64,000 nucleotides of DNA from an uncultured Pelagibacteraceae bacterium (GTDB lineage Bacteria; Pseudomonadota; Alphaproteobacteria; Pelagibacterales; Pelagibacteraceae), in assembly GCA_902585365.1 (NCBI GenBank), contig CACIDF010000002.1, positions 1 through 64,000 on the forward strand, written 5' to 3'. The position numbers and the translations under genes were made by a program. Below are positions 36,961 to 46,083 of this stretch, piece after piece; position 1 is the stretch's first letter, and each line of letters opens with the position of its first letter. Under the pieces are notes generated by a model. That model ran no database searches and had not been told where the DNA came from. It worked only from the letters and a program-made list of their open reading frames with translations.

Positions 36961-37551
36961 TTATAAAGAACCTTTAGTCGATGGTATTACGTTCTTGTTA
37001 CGTGGATCAATCTCAAGTGCACTTCTTAAAGACCTTGCTAATCCTTTAAAACAAGACTCAACTTTGTGATGACTATTGTCGCCATATAAATTTTCTATGT
37101 GTAGCGTGATTCCCGCTGCTTGTGAAAATGCTTGGAACCACTCTTTAAATAATTCGGTATCCATTTCACCTAGCTTTTCTACCTTTAAATCAACCTTCCA
37201 AATTAAGTATGGTCTATTTGAAACATCTAAGGCAACTCTTGTTAAAGTTTCATCCATTGGAATCATTGCATGAGCATATCTTTTTATACCTAAAAATTTT
37301 TTTGATGCTTTTTTTAAACATTCACCAATTGCAATACCTGTATCTTCAGTTGTGTGATGAAGATCAATGTGTGTATCTCCCTTAGCTTTTACTTTTAAAT
37401 CAATTGAAGAGTGCTTTGATAGTTGTTCTAACATGTGATCTAAAAAACCAATGCCAGTATCAATTTTAAACTTGCCCTTACCGTCGATGTTTATAGCTAC
37501 ATCGATTTTGGTTTCCTTAGTTTTTCGACTTATTTCTGCCTTTCGCTTCAT
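36961..37551 (-). CDS. hisB: Imidazoleglycerol-phosphate dehydratase
   Basis: Dehydrates IGP to imidazole acetol phosphate. Monofunctional, 196 residues, without the phosphatase domain of enteric HisB. Manganese-binding motifs [17 protein letters not shown] and [19 protein letters not shown], and the mirrored [17 protein letters not shown] near the end. First gene of the his run; 90 bases separate its start from divergent hslV. Confidence 0.98.
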   Translation of the reverse strand: MKRKAEISRKTKETKIDVAINIDGKGKFKIDTGIGFLDHMLEQLSKHSSIDLKVKAKGDTHIDLHHTTEDTGIAIGECLKKASKKFLGIKRYAHAMIPMDETLTRVALDVSNRPYLIWKVDLKVEKLGEMDTELFKEWFQAFSQAAGITLHIENLYGDNSHHKVESCFKGLARSLRSALEIDPRNKNVIPSTKGSL

Positions 37552-37606
37552 ATTAATTTAGATATATATGCATTATCCATTGATATCAATAACAGTTAAT
37601 TTAGCA

Positions 37607-37635
37607 CTTGAACATTTAAAATTAATATCCATTTA
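37607..37635 (+). promoter_or_regulatory. Candidate heat-shock (sigma-32) promoter of hslVU
   Basis: CTTGAA at 37607-37612 followed, after about 14 bases, by ATCCATTTA at 37627-37635. This resembles the RpoH consensus CTTGAAA...CCCCATnTA (7 of 9 in the second element). hslVU is a classical RpoH target. Transcription would begin within a few bases of the ATG at 37642, giving a nearly leaderless mRNA. Confidence 0.5.
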
Positions 37636-37641
37636 ACTGAG

Positions 37642-38157
37642 ATGACAACAATAGTACTAGTAAGAAAAAATAATGACGTAGTTGTGGCAAGTGATGGTCA
37701 GGTAAGTATGGGAAATACAGTGATCAAAAGCAATGCTAACAAAGTTCGAAAAATTGAGAAAAGAAATGTGATCGCTGGTTTTGCTGGATCAACAGCTGAT
37801 GCATTAACTTTATTTGAAAGATTGGAGGCTAAACTTGAAAAACACGCAGGAAATTTAACAAGAGCTGCTGTTGAATTAGCTAAAGATTGGAGAACTGATA
37901 AATACTTAAGAAGATTAGAAGCTCTTATGGCGATTGGTGACAAAGAAAAAAGTTTTATAATTTCAGGTACAGGAGATGTTTTAGAGCCTGAAGGAGATGT
38001 AATTGGAATTGGATCAGGTGGAAATTATGCGTTAGCTGCTGCAAAAGTATTGATGGATACAGAATTAAAAGCAGAAGAAGTTGCAAAAAAAGCTATAAAA
38101 GTTGCAGCTGACATCTGTGTGTTTACAAATAACAATATTAGAGTAGAGAAAATTTAA
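37642..38157 (+). CDS. hslV: ATP-dependent protease peptidase subunit HslV
   Basis: Proteasome-like threonine protease. The second residue is Thr (MTTIVLVRK), which becomes the N-terminal nucleophile after removal of Met and so fixes the start. Further marks: [54 protein letters not shown]. 171 residues. Overlaps hslU by one base. A heat-shock-like promoter lies directly upstream. Confidence 0.98.
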   Translation: MTTIVLVRKNNDVVVASDGQVSMGNTVIKSNANKVRKIEKRNVIAGFAGSTADALTLFERLEAKLEKHAGNLTRAAVELAKDWRTDKYLRRLEALMAIGDKEKSFIISGTGDVLEPEGDVIGIGSGGNYALAAAKVLMDTELKAEEVAKKAIKVAADICVFTNNNIRVEKI

Positions 38158-39521
38158 TGGATAAATCAAATGTAAAAAAATTCCCAAAGAAAACTGAGGA
38201 AAAAAAACAAAATCATATTGATTCATTATCACCAAGAGAAATTGTATCTGAGTTAGATAGATATGTTGTTGGTCAAAATAAAGCTAAAAGAGCTGTAGCT
38301 ATAGCATTAAGAAATAGGTGGAGAAGACAAGCCTTAATAGGAGATATGCGAGATGAAGTACTTCCTAAAAATATTTTAATGATTGGTCCAACAGGAGTTG
38401 GTAAAACAGAAATATCTAGAAGATTATCAAAGTTAGCTGAGGCACCTTTTGTAAAAGTTGAAGCTACAAGATTTACTGAGGTTGGATATGTAGGAAGAGA
38501 CGTAGAACAAATTATAAGAGATTTGCTTGAAATAGCTATAGCAATGGAAAAAGTTAAAAAAAGAAAAGAGGTTCATGCTAAAGCACAAAAATTAGCAGAA
38601 GAAAGAGTATTAGATGCTTTAGTTGGAAATAAAGCGTCTGTTGCGACAAGGGAGAGTTTTAGAAAAAGATTAAGAGATGGAGATTTAGATGATAATGAAA
38701 TTGAAATTGCAACAAACGAATCTAACAATATGCCAAGTTTTGAAATTCCAGGAATGCCAGGCGCTAACATTGGAATGATAAATATTGGTGACATGTTAGG
38801 TAAATCGATGGGTGGTAAGATAAAAAAGAAAAAAATGACTGTTAAAGAATCCCATGAAATTTTACTTAATGAAGAAGCAGATAAATTAATTGAGCAAGAC
38901 AAAATTATAAAATCAGCAAAAAATGTAACTGAGAACAACGGCATAGTTTTCTTAGATGAAATAGATAAAATCTCTGGAAGAACAGATAGAGTTGGTGGAG
39001 ATGTTTCAAGAGAAGGTGTTCAAAGAGACTTGCTTCCATTAATTGAGGGCACAACGGTTAGCACAAAATATGGACCTATTAAAACTGATCACATTTTGTT
39101 TATTGCATCTGGAGCCTTTCAATTAGCGAAACCATCAGACTTATTACCTGAGCTTCAAGGTAGATTGCCAATTAGAGTAGAATTAGATGCACTTACAAGT
39201 GAAGACTTTAAAAGAATCCTAAAAGAACCAGATAATAGTTTAATCAAACAATACCAAGCATTACTTAAAACGGAAAATGTAGACCTTGAATTCTCTGAAG
39301 ATGGCATTGAGACCATTGCTAATCTTGCAACAGAGGTTAACTCATCTGTAGAAAATATTGGTGCGAGAAGACTTCATACAATAATCGAGAGAATTCTTGA
39401 CGAAATTAGTTTTACAGCAACTGACAGATCTGGAGAAAAAATTGTAATAAATTCTGAATATGTTAAAGAGAATCTTGGGCAACTAGTTAAAGATAATGAT
39501 TTGTCAAAATTTATTCTTTAA
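38157..39521 (+). CDS. hslU: ATP-dependent protease ATPase subunit HslU
   Basis: AAA+ unfoldase feeding substrates into HslV. Walker A is [15 protein letters not shown] near residue 78 (motif [16 protein letters not shown]), the [14 protein letters not shown] pore segment follows, Walker B is [10 protein letters not shown] near 265, and the C-terminal end DLSKFIL matches the family's conserved tail that docks in HslV. The I-domain (about 110-235) includes an unusual Met/Gly-rich stretch ([15 protein letters not shown]). 454 residues. Ends with an 11-base overlap on the convergent Smr gene. Confidence 0.98.
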   Translation: MDKSNVKKFPKKTEEKKQNHIDSLSPREIVSELDRYVVGQNKAKRAVAIALRNRWRRQALIGDMRDEVLPKNILMIGPTGVGKTEISRRLSKLAEAPFVKVEATRFTEVGYVGRDVEQIIRDLLEIAIAMEKVKKRKEVHAKAQKLAEERVLDALVGNKASVATRESFRKRLRDGDLDDNEIEIATNESNNMPSFEIPGMPGANIGMINIGDMLGKSMGGKIKKKKMTVKESHEILLNEEADKLIEQDKIIKSAKNVTENNGIVFLDEIDKISGRTDRVGGDVSREGVQRDLLPLIEGTTVSTKYGPIKTDHILFIASGAFQLAKPSDLLPELQGRLPIRVELDALTSEDFKRILKEPDNSLIKQYQALLKTENVDLEFSEDGIETIANLATEVNSSVENIGARRLHTIIERILDEISFTATDRSGEKIVINSEYVKENLGQLVKDNDLSKFIL

Positions 39522-39924
39522 TTTTTAAAAATAAAGTAAAGAAACCTGAATTTTTATTTTCAGTATTATCCTCAATTTTTTTTATAATCCTCATTAATTC
39601 TAAGTTAGATTTAATAAATTCAGGAACTGAATATTTCAAAATACCCAAATCTTTTGATTGGTAAGGATTCTGCTCAACTTTAGATCTTAGTCCTTTTCCA
39701 GTAATTATGTTCAACTTTTCAATTTTTTTTTCAAAGCAACTTGTTATAAATTTTTCAATTTTTCTATTAGCTTGGTCTAGTGAAAAACCATGAAGATCTA
39801 TTGTTGATTCTTTTTTTTTATATTTAGTGTCTTTATTAATATTATCTTTGTTGTAAAGCTTCTCTTTTCCCTCGATAAAGTCTTTCCAAACTTTTAGATC
39901 TTTTTTGGATAACTTTTTATTCAA
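39511..39924 (-). CDS. Smr domain protein
   Basis: 137 residues with one Smr domain in the C-terminal two thirds: [21 protein letters not shown], then [11 protein letters not shown] and an atypical end. Smr domains of this class are endonucleases on structured or ribosome-associated nucleic acids in some bacteria (for example SmrB, which cleaves mRNA at collided ribosomes). The DLHG and TGKG motifs are intact. Overlaps the Tim44-like gene by 4 bases, an order common in Alphaproteobacteria. Confidence 0.9.
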   Translation of the reverse strand: MNKKLSKKDLKVWKDFIEGKEKLYNKDNINKDTKYKKKESTIDLHGFSLDQANRKIEKFITSCFEKKIEKLNIITGKGLRSKVEQNPYQSKDLGILKYSVPEFIKSNLELMRIIKKIEDNTENKNSGFFTLFLKIKE

Positions 39925-40511
39925 TTAATATTTGTCTCAATCAAAGCCCAATTTGGATCATTTGATTTCACGTTTTTGGAAAATTTCCAGGTATCGTAAA
40001 CTTTTTTTACTTTTTCTGGATCTCCAGCTATTATTTTAGAATTTTTATCTTTAACACATGAAATAATTTCACTAACGAAATCTACTGTAACTTCAAGAAA
40101 ATTTCCATTTCTCTCATGATTTTTAATTTCTGCTGAATTTATTCCTATAAAAGTTGTTTCGGATATATTGCCTTGTTTTTTTCTTTCGTTAATTGCCGCC
40201 TCAAATTGTTTGAATACATTTTTTTCTAAAAGGTTTTTAATGCCCTTTAAGTTTCCTTTAGAAAAGTCAGTTATTATATTCTCATACGCAATCTTCGCAC
40301 CTGATAAAAATTCTGTTTTGGCTTTATCATCAAAGACGTCAAAGTTTGTTTTTTTGACTGGATTGACATTTGGAAATTCGTGTGGAAAACTTTGAGCAAT
40401 ATCCTCTTCAAATCCAGATTTTTTACCTAGAATGCCTCTTAGTCTCAAAAATATGAAACCCGCAATCATGGCCAAAAGTATTATGTCTATGTATTCAAAG
40501 CTATAACTCAT
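39921..40511 (-). CDS. Tim44/TimA-like domain protein
   Basis: 196 residues. An N-terminal membrane span (about 8-25) is followed by RLRGILGKKSGF and then a Tim44-like domain: FLSGAKIAYENIITDFSKGNLKGIKNLL, VTVDFVSEIISCV and VKKVYDTWKFSKNVKSNDPNWALIET. In Alphaproteobacteria this protein, sometimes called TimA, is an inner-membrane homologue of mitochondrial Tim44, with a role at the envelope that is not fully clear. Divergent from fxsA. Confidence 0.92.
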   Translation of the reverse strand: MSYSFEYIDIILLAMIAGFIFLRLRGILGKKSGFEEDIAQSFPHEFPNVNPVKKTNFDVFDDKAKTEFLSGAKIAYENIITDFSKGNLKGIKNLLEKNVFKQFEAAINERKKQGNISETTFIGINSAEIKNHERNGNFLEVTVDFVSEIISCVKDKNSKIIAGDPEKVKKVYDTWKFSKNVKSNDPNWALIETNIN

Positions 40512-40569
40512 ACATATATATTATTTACTCTATTGCTTAATTTCAACTAGCAAATTAGATTAATGACAA

Positions 40570-40974
40570 ATGAACACACTTTTATTAATTATTTTATTTA
40601 TTCCTCTTGTTGAAATTTACCTTTTTATTCAAATTGGAGCTCAAATAGGAGCTTTTAACACTATCCTTATAATTCTTTTAACCGCCGTTATTGGTATCTA
40701 CTTTGTTAGGTTGCAGGGTTTGAGCACATTAAAATCAGGGGTTACACAACTTTACAGAAACCAAATACCTATCTATGAAATGATGTCCGGAGCTGCTTTG
40801 GCCTTCGCAGCTTTGCTTTTGATCATTCCAGGATTTGCAACGGATGTAATTGGGTTTCTTTTAATTCTTCCAGTAACTAGAAGTTTAATATTTAAATATT
40901 TAGGAAGAAAATACAAAAAAGAAAAAGTTAAAGATGATTTGATAGAAGGGGAATATGAGGATAAGGATAAATAA
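40570..40974 (+). CDS. fxsA: FxsA family membrane protein
   Basis: 134 residues with two to three membrane spans: IILFIPLVEIYLFIQIG with the family's Pro-x-x-Glu turn near residue 10-20, TAVIGIYFVRLQGL, and LAFAALLLIIPGFATDVIGFLLILPVTR. FxsA in E. coli affects phage exclusion; the normal role is unknown. One-base overlap with secB. A start four residues upstream is not in frame with an ATG, so 40570 is used. Confidence 0.92.
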   Translation: MNTLLLIILFIPLVEIYLFIQIGAQIGAFNTILIILLTAVIGIYFVRLQGLSTLKSGVTQLYRNQIPIYEMMSGAALAFAALLLIIPGFATDVIGFLLILPVTRSLIFKYLGRKYKKEKVKDDLIEGEYEDKDK

Positions 40975-41396
40975 TGGAAAAAAAATATAAAATTCTAGGA
41001 GAATTTATAAAAGATATATCAGCTGAAACTAAAGACGTTGAAAGTTATATATACACCAAAGAAAATATTTCAAAGTTTAAATTATTTATTGATATAAACA
41101 CTAAACCTTTAAAAAATAAAATGGCAGAAGTTTCAATATCAACAAAGTTCAAGGAGACAGATGAGAATAAAAAAAATACTTATTTTGAAATGATTTATGC
41201 TGTTATTGTTAAAATAGATGAAGATGTAAATACTAAAGAAATTTTAGAGCCCATTTTTTTAAAAGAAGTTCCCACAGAAGTTTATCCTAAAATTGAAAAA
41301 ATTTTACTAGACTTACTTAAACATTCTGGTTATCCAAATGTGAAGTTTGAGAATAAAGTAGACTTTAACGAGCTTTATAAAAATAGAGGGAATTAA
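40974..41396 (+). CDS. secB: Protein-export chaperone SecB
   Basis: Holds unfolded preproteins for SecA. 140 residues; features of the family are KILGEFIKDISAETKDVESYI at the start, MAEVSISTKFKETDENKKNTYFEMIYAVIVKI in the middle and a C-terminal helix ILLDLLKHSGYPNVKFENKVDF. The usual PFPxxMFPR/PPVxLxPIDF motifs are weak (EVPTEVYPKIEKIL, VKFENKVDFNELY), so it is a divergent copy, but its place opposite dnaQ is the standard alphaproteobacterial one. Overlaps dnaQ by 4 bases convergently. Confidence 0.88.
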   Translation: MEKKYKILGEFIKDISAETKDVESYIYTKENISKFKLFIDINTKPLKNKMAEVSISTKFKETDENKKNTYFEMIYAVIVKIDEDVNTKEILEPIFLKEVPTEVYPKIEKILLDLLKHSGYPNVKFENKVDFNELYKNRGN

Positions 41397-42052
41397 ACAA
41401 TTTTTTTTAAAGATTTTTTCATGAAAACTTTGTAATTTTCTAATTCATCTTCTGTTGGTTGAATTATTTTTTTACAATAGTCTATTTTATTAGAATTATT
41501 TGTATTAGTAATTTCCTCTGTATGAAAATTTAATCTAGGTTCTTTCTGATCAGTTAAATTAATATAAACCTTAGATAAAAGCTCACAGTCAATTAATGCT
41601 GTGTGAAATTTTCTTCTAGAATTGTCAATCCTGAACCTTTTACATAATGCATCCAAGCTTATTGAAGATCCAGGAAATTTTTCTCTTGCTATGTCTAATG
41701 TATCAATAACATTATCTTTAGATATTGTGGGTTTACCTATTAATTTAAGCTCGTTATTAATGTGTGAAATATCAAATTCTGCGTTATGTATTACTAGTTT
41801 TTTATTTTGTATAAATTTTAGAAAATCATCAACAACATCAAAAAATTTCTTTTTATCAGCAAGAAATTCATCAGTATAACCGTGAACTTTAATAGCATCT
41901 TCAGATACTTTTCTTTGTGGATTTAAATAACAATGAAAAGTTTTATTAGTTGGTAATTGATTTTTTAATTCGATACATCCTATTTCAACAATACGATGAC
42001 CTTTGGCAACTGACAAACCTGTTGTTTCTGTATCAAGTACTACTTCTATCAT
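41393..42052 (-). CDS. dnaQ: DNA polymerase III epsilon subunit (proofreading exonuclease)
   Basis: DEDDh 3'-5' exonuclease. Motif I VLDTETTGLSVAKGHRIVEIGCIE, motif II VIHNAEFDISHINNEL, motif III HTALIDCELLSKVY. 219 residues. Its start lies inside the end of coaE (20-base overlap). Order ppsR-maf-aroE-coaE-dnaQ matches that downstream of the origin in Caulobacter. Confidence 0.96.
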   Translation of the reverse strand: MIEVVLDTETTGLSVAKGHRIVEIGCIELKNQLPTNKTFHCYLNPQRKVSEDAIKVHGYTDEFLADKKKFFDVVDDFLKFIQNKKLVIHNAEFDISHINNELKLIGKPTISKDNVIDTLDIAREKFPGSSISLDALCKRFRIDNSRRKFHTALIDCELLSKVYINLTDQKEPRLNFHTEEITNTNNSNKIDYCKKIIQPTEDELENYKVFMKKSLKKIV

Positions 42053-42620
42053 TTAATATCTTAGCTTTAAGTATTCTAACTTTTCTCTTCATAATAGCAC
42101 TATTATAATTATTCACCAAAACATAGTTTGATTTATTTTTTTTTTGTGTCAATGTAAGTTGGGATTTTCTAAGAATATTTATTAGCTTTTGATTAAAGTT
42201 TTTTCTCTTTTTTAATTTTTTATCCACATCTTTTTTTTTAGTTTTAAGAAATATGATAACGTCATTACTTTTGTACATTTTATTTTCTAAATATAACGGT
42301 ATGTCTAGAACAACAATTTTCTTTTTTCTATTTTTTTTTAAAAACATATTTAGCTTTTTTCTAATAAAGGGATGAACTATCAAACCAATACTTTTTAGGT
42401 TGGAAGAATTACTTTTAATCGTGTTTGATAGCTCAATTTTTTTAATTGGAAAAGTTTTTATAAATTGAGGAAATTTTTTTTTCAATTTGTTGAAGCACTG
42501 TCTATCGCTTTGGTATAGTCTTTCGACCTCTATATCTGCAAAAAAACAAGGCGCTTTAAATAGTTTTGAAATATACGTTTTGCCTGAACCAATATCCCCT
42601 ACTAAGCTAATTTTGATCAT
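42033..42620 (-). CDS. coaE: Dephospho-CoA kinase
   Basis: Last step of coenzyme A synthesis. Walker A is LVGDIGSGKTYISKLF near residue 8; the expected DADxxxH-type motif is FFADIEVERLYQ, in which the substrate-binding pattern is partly changed (ADIE for DADxI). VLDIPLYLENKMYKSNDVIIFLKT and a late SQLTLTQKKNKSNYVLVNN fit the family. 195 residues. Overlaps aroE by 4 and dnaQ by 20 bases. Confidence 0.93.
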   Translation of the reverse strand: MIKISLVGDIGSGKTYISKLFKAPCFFADIEVERLYQSDRQCFNKLKKKFPQFIKTFPIKKIELSNTIKSNSSNLKSIGLIVHPFIRKKLNMFLKKNRKKKIVVLDIPLYLENKMYKSNDVIIFLKTKKKDVDKKLKKRKNFNQKLINILRKSQLTLTQKKNKSNYVLVNNYNSAIMKRKVRILKAKILNDRSST

Positions 42621-43399
42621 CCCAATAAATTTAAAACTTCCTCATCAATTTTTGGTATTACGTTGTTCCATATTGAAAAAGATTGGTTTGCCTGATAAAT
42701 AAACATGAACATACCGTTCTCAATTCTGTTACCATTTTCCTTAGCTTTTTTTAAAAATTGGGTTTCTTTTGGATTGTAAATTATATCGTAGAAAATTTTA
42801 TCCTTTGTCTTAAGATCTAAATCTAAACTATCGTCATTTAGACCAACGCTTGTAGCATTTATAACTATATCGAAATCGGGTATTTTTCCCCATTTTAATA
42901 CTTCGACTTCATTAAATTTCTTTTTGATATTTTCAGCCTTATCAATAGTTCTGTTTGATAAAAATATTTTTTTACATCCCATACTTAGTAAAGAATAAAT
43001 TATTGAGGGAACAACGCCGCCTGCTCCTAAAATTAAAATTGATTTATGTAGAACATTAATTTTCGAGTGTCTTAAACCTAATTCAAACCCAGCAACATCT
43101 GTATTGTGCCCGATTATATCGTCTCCACTTTTATAAATAGTATTAACAGAGTCAGTCGTTTCAACTTCTAGACTAAGTTTATCTAAATATTTTATAACTT
43201 TATTTTTAAAAGGAACTGTTACGTTTATTCCGTGTATCTCATCATTTCTTAATTTATTGATAAAATCTTTCAATTCTGATTCTTCTAATTTAATTTTGTC
43301 ATAAACAGCATTAATTTTGTTTTTTTTAATCCAAAAATTGTGCAATTCGGGAGAAAGGGAATGGCTTATAGGGTTGCCAATTACAAAAAATTTTTTCAT
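42617..43399 (-). CDS. aroE: Shikimate dehydrogenase
   Basis: NADPH-dependent reduction of dehydroshikimate. N-terminal substrate domain: VIGNPISHSLSPELHNFW and GINVTVPFKNKVIKYLD with the catalytic Lys near residue 68; then NTDVAGFELGL, cofactor loop LILGAGGVVPSIIYSL near 125, INATSVGLND and GMFMFIYQANQSFSIW. 260 residues. Overlaps maf and coaE by 4 bases each. Confidence 0.97.
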   Translation of the reverse strand: MKKFFVIGNPISHSLSPELHNFWIKKNKINAVYDKIKLEESELKDFINKLRNDEIHGINVTVPFKNKVIKYLDKLSLEVETTDSVNTIYKSGDDIIGHNTDVAGFELGLRHSKINVLHKSILILGAGGVVPSIIYSLLSMGCKKIFLSNRTIDKAENIKKKFNEVEVLKWGKIPDFDIVINATSVGLNDDSLDLDLKTKDKIFYDIIYNPKETQFLKKAKENGNRIENGMFMFIYQANQSFSIWNNVIPKIDEEVLNLLG

Positions 43400-43983
43400 T
43401 TATGCTCCTGTAGATAACTTTTAATTTTTGTTATCGGTAGTCCCATTATGGTATTTTTATCACCCTTTATTTCACTAAATAATTTTTTTCCTTCACCCTC
43501 TATTTGATACACATTATATGCGTAAAGATTCTTGTCAGATATTTTGGATAAATAATTTTTTAACTCGCTTTCATTAAAATCTTTCATAACTAATTCTGCT
43601 TTACCAGTATAATTCCATATCATGCTCCCCTTTTTAGAAATACAAACTGAACTAATTAAAAAATGACTTTTGCCACTCATTTTTTTCAAAATATTAAAGG
43701 CTTCTTCTCGCGATTTTGGTTTTGAAATTATTGTACCATTTAAATCTATTACACTGTCCGCACCAAGAACTAGCTCATTCGGGTTTTTGTTACTTATTTT
43801 ATTGGCTTTTAATTCTGCAAGATTTTTGGATATTATTTCTGGCGTTGCACCCTCCTTTAAAAGCGCTTCCTTAATAACATCTTCGTCAACTTTGGATGGT
43901 TCAACATGACAAGGAATGCCATTCTCCAATAAAATTTTTTTTCTAACCTCACTTTTTGAAGCTAATATTATCTTATTCATCAT
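43396..43983 (-). CDS. Maf-like nucleoside triphosphate pyrophosphatase
   Basis: Removes pyrophosphate from non-canonical or pyrimidine nucleotides. IILASKSEVRKKILLENGIP near the start, VLGADSVIDLNGTIISKPKSREEAFNILKKMSGKSHFLISSVC (split over the substrate Asp and Lys), then YNVYQIEGEGKKLFSEIKGDKNTIMGLPI. 195 residues. Overlaps ppsR by 11 bases and aroE by 4. Confidence 0.95.
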   Translation of the reverse strand: MMNKIILASKSEVRKKILLENGIPCHVEPSKVDEDVIKEALLKEGATPEIISKNLAELKANKISNKNPNELVLGADSVIDLNGTIISKPKSREEAFNILKKMSGKSHFLISSVCISKKGSMIWNYTGKAELVMKDFNESELKNYLSKISDKNLYAYNVYQIEGEGKKLFSEIKGDKNTIMGLPITKIKSYLQEHK

Positions 43984-44797
43984 GGTTAAATATATCGTGA
44001 ATTTTAAGTATTGAGGCTGCAGTTTCCTCTACTGATTTTCTCGTAACATCTATAGTTGGCCAGTTATATTTTTGAAAAAGTTTTTTTGAAACTTCTATTT
44101 CATTTTTAATTTTTTCAAAATTTATGTAATTTTTATTCTCATTCTCTTTTATAGATTGCATTCTATTTTTTCTTAAGTCTACCAACCTGTCTGGTTCTGC
44201 CGTTAAACCTACAACGCAAGTTAAATCTGGTTTCTCTTTTAAAAATTCTGGAACTGATTGTTCATTTACTAATGGTATATTGGAAATTTTCATACCTTTA
44301 TTTGCTAAATAAATTGAAGTAGGCGTTTTACTTGTTCTACTAACTCCCAATAAAATAATATCAGATTTATCTATATCATCTAATGAATTTCCATCATCAT
44401 GATTCATAGTGAATTGTATAGCTTCAATTTTCTTATAATAATCTTCATTCATAACATGTTGTCCGCTAGGAATGTGACTTGCTTCTTGATTTAATAATTT
44501 TGAAAAAGTTAAAATAAGATCTCCTAATACACCAAAACAAGGAATCTTTTTTTTATTACATTCTGTTGATAAAAATTGAGCAAGTTTATTGTCTACTATT
44601 GTATACAAAAAAATAGAATTTTTGCTTTGGGCAGAATTTTCTATTATTTTTAAAATTTGATTTTCAGTTCTTGTAAAAGAGAAGTAGTGAGTTTTATAAC
44701 TGAAATTTTTAAATTGGGCTTTAATGGCTAAGAATATTCTTTCCAGTGTCTCACCGGTTGAATCTGAGACTAAATAAATTTCATATGTATTACTCAT
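43973..44797 (-). CDS. ppsR: Kinase/pyrophosphorylase regulating PEP synthase or PPDK (DUF299)
   Basis: Bifunctional serine/threonine kinase and Pi-dependent pyrophosphorylase acting on pyruvate phosphate dikinase or PEP synthase. Typical opening IYLVSDSTGETLERIFLAIKAQF, PGLVD-type segment replaced here by GVLGDLI, and the P-loop-like ILLGVSRTSKTPTSIYLANKG near residue 150, then PLVNEQSVPEFL. 274 residues. First gene left of the candidate origin; the RP001/CC0001 gene that flanks the Rickettsia and Caulobacter origins is, as I recall, of this family. Confidence 0.95.
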   Translation of the reverse strand: MSNTYEIYLVSDSTGETLERIFLAIKAQFKNFSYKTHYFSFTRTENQILKIIENSAQSKNSIFLYTIVDNKLAQFLSTECNKKKIPCFGVLGDLILTFSKLLNQEASHIPSGQHVMNEDYYKKIEAIQFTMNHDDGNSLDDIDKSDIILLGVSRTSKTPTSIYLANKGMKISNIPLVNEQSVPEFLKEKPDLTCVVGLTAEPDRLVDLRKNRMQSIKENENKNYINFEKIKNEIEVSKKLFQKYNWPTIDVTRKSVEETAASILKIHDIFNHDE

Positions 44798-45081
44798 GTA
44801 TAATTAATAAAGAATTTTTGTATTAATGTTAAATTATAAACAAACTTACAAATTCTAGCATCCAAAATCAAAAAAAAGCTTTTTAATAACATTATAAAAC
44901 ATGTTTATAACCAATATACCGTTTTTTGAATAAAATTATATTATTCAGGATCATCCTTATTTTTTAAGAATTATTAAACAAATTAAATGTGAAAAAGATG
45001 TTATAAAAGTGTTAGAAAATAGTAATATTCAATATTAACATCTCTAATACAAATAATATAAGTATTACTTAATCTATTAAT
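44798..45081. other. Candidate chromosomal replication origin (oriC), ppsR-hemE intergenic
   Basis: 284 bases without a gene, the longest such stretch here, very AT-rich. It lies between ppsR and hemE, matching the place of the Caulobacter and Rickettsia origins. Two TTATAAACA 9-mers, each one base from TTATNCACA, occur at 44834-44842 (plus) and 44902-44910 (minus); a TGATCCTGA 9-mer on the minus strand at 44945-44953 is a weaker match to the Caulobacter box TGATCCACA. Inverted repeats around 44892-44910 and an A/T tract (44931-44945) could be the unwinding element. Also contains the promoters of both flanking genes. Confidence 0.65.
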
Positions 45082-46083
45082 ATGACTGTTTTGCAGGATT
45101 GTATAAATAAAAAATTGAACATTAATTGTATATGGTTAATGAGACAAGCAGGTAGGTATTTACCAGAATTTAGGGAAATAAGATCTAAAAATCAGGATTT
45201 TGTAAAATTATGTTTAAATGAAAATTTATCATCTGAAATTACAGTTCAGCCATTAAGAAGATTTGATATAGATGCAGCAATAATATTTTCCGATATTTTG
45301 TTAGTGCCTTTTGCCTTAGGTCAACCAGTAAAATTTAAAAAAGATTTTGGACCATTATTAGGTAATATAGATTTTAACAAAATGTTGAATATAAATGAAA
45401 TGCATTTTACAGATAAATTAAAACCCGTCTATAATGCTATAAAAAAAACAAGAGATAAAGAAGAACTAAAAAATAAAGATCTAATAGGATTTGTTGGGGG
45501 ACCATGGACGATCTTAATTTACATGTTAAACCAAAAATCACCTAAAAACGAAGACATTGAACTTAATTTAAAAGATAAAAAATTTATAGAGGATTTATTA
45601 AAAGTTATTGTAAGGTTTCTTAAAATTCATATTAATAATCAAATTGAAAATGGAGCAACGATTATTCAAATATTTGATAGTTGGGCTGGGCTTTTAAATA
45701 AAAAAGATTACGATAAATATATATATAGTCCCACCAAGGACTTAGTCAATTTTGTTAAGTCTAAAAAAACACCAGTCATATGCTTCCCCAAAGGAATTAA
45801 TGACTACAAAAGTTATGTAAGTTTAGTTAAACCAGATGTAATCAGTATAGATTATGATGTTGACCCAAAGAAAATTTCAGAAAGTATAGATATAACAGTG
45901 CAAGGAGGATTAAATCCTAATTTTTTAATTGGCGATAAAGAAGAGCTCAAAGTTAATGTTAAAAAATATTTAGATATATTCAAGGATAAACCATATATTT
46001 TTAATCTTGGTCACGGCGTACTACCAAATACCGATCCAGGTATGGTAGATTATTTAGTTAAATTTGTTAAAAATTACTCATGA
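45082..46083 (+). CDS. hemE: Uroporphyrinogen decarboxylase
   Basis: Converts uroporphyrinogen III to coproporphyrinogen III. Signature CIWLMRQAGRYLPEFREIRS near the start with the substrate Arg residues, FSDILLVPFALGQPVKF, FVGGPWTILIYML, FDSWAGLL and the late FNLGHGVLPNTDPGMVDYLV. 333 residues. Start of the run hemE-hemH-hemJ; overlaps hemH by 4 bases. No visible ribosome-binding site, as for most genes here. Confidence 0.98.
   Translation: MTVLQDCINKKLNINCIWLMRQAGRYLPEFREIRSKNQDFVKLCLNENLSSEITVQPLRRFDIDAAIIFSDILLVPFALGQPVKFKKDFGPLLGNIDFNKMLNINEMHFTDKLKPVYNAIKKTRDKEELKNKDLIGFVGGPWTILIYMLNQKSPKNEDIELNLKDKKFIEDLLKVIVRFLKIHINNQIENGATIIQIFDSWAGLLNKKDYDKYIYSPTKDLVNFVKSKKTPVICFPKGINDYKSYVSLVKPDVISIDYDVDPKKISESIDITVQGGLNPNFLIGDKEELKVNVKKYLDIFKDKPYIFNLGHGVLPNTDPGMVDYLVKFVKNYS

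Noticed and set aside
38573-38944. Antisense open frame opposite hslU
   Set aside because: Ser/Leu/Phe-rich shadow of hslU; the plus-strand frame is a complete AAA+ protein.
44871-44884. AAAAAGCTTTTT palindrome in the candidate origin as a terminator for hemE or ppsR
   Set aside because: It lies upstream of both divergent genes, so no terminator is needed; it is a simple A/T-rich palindrome.
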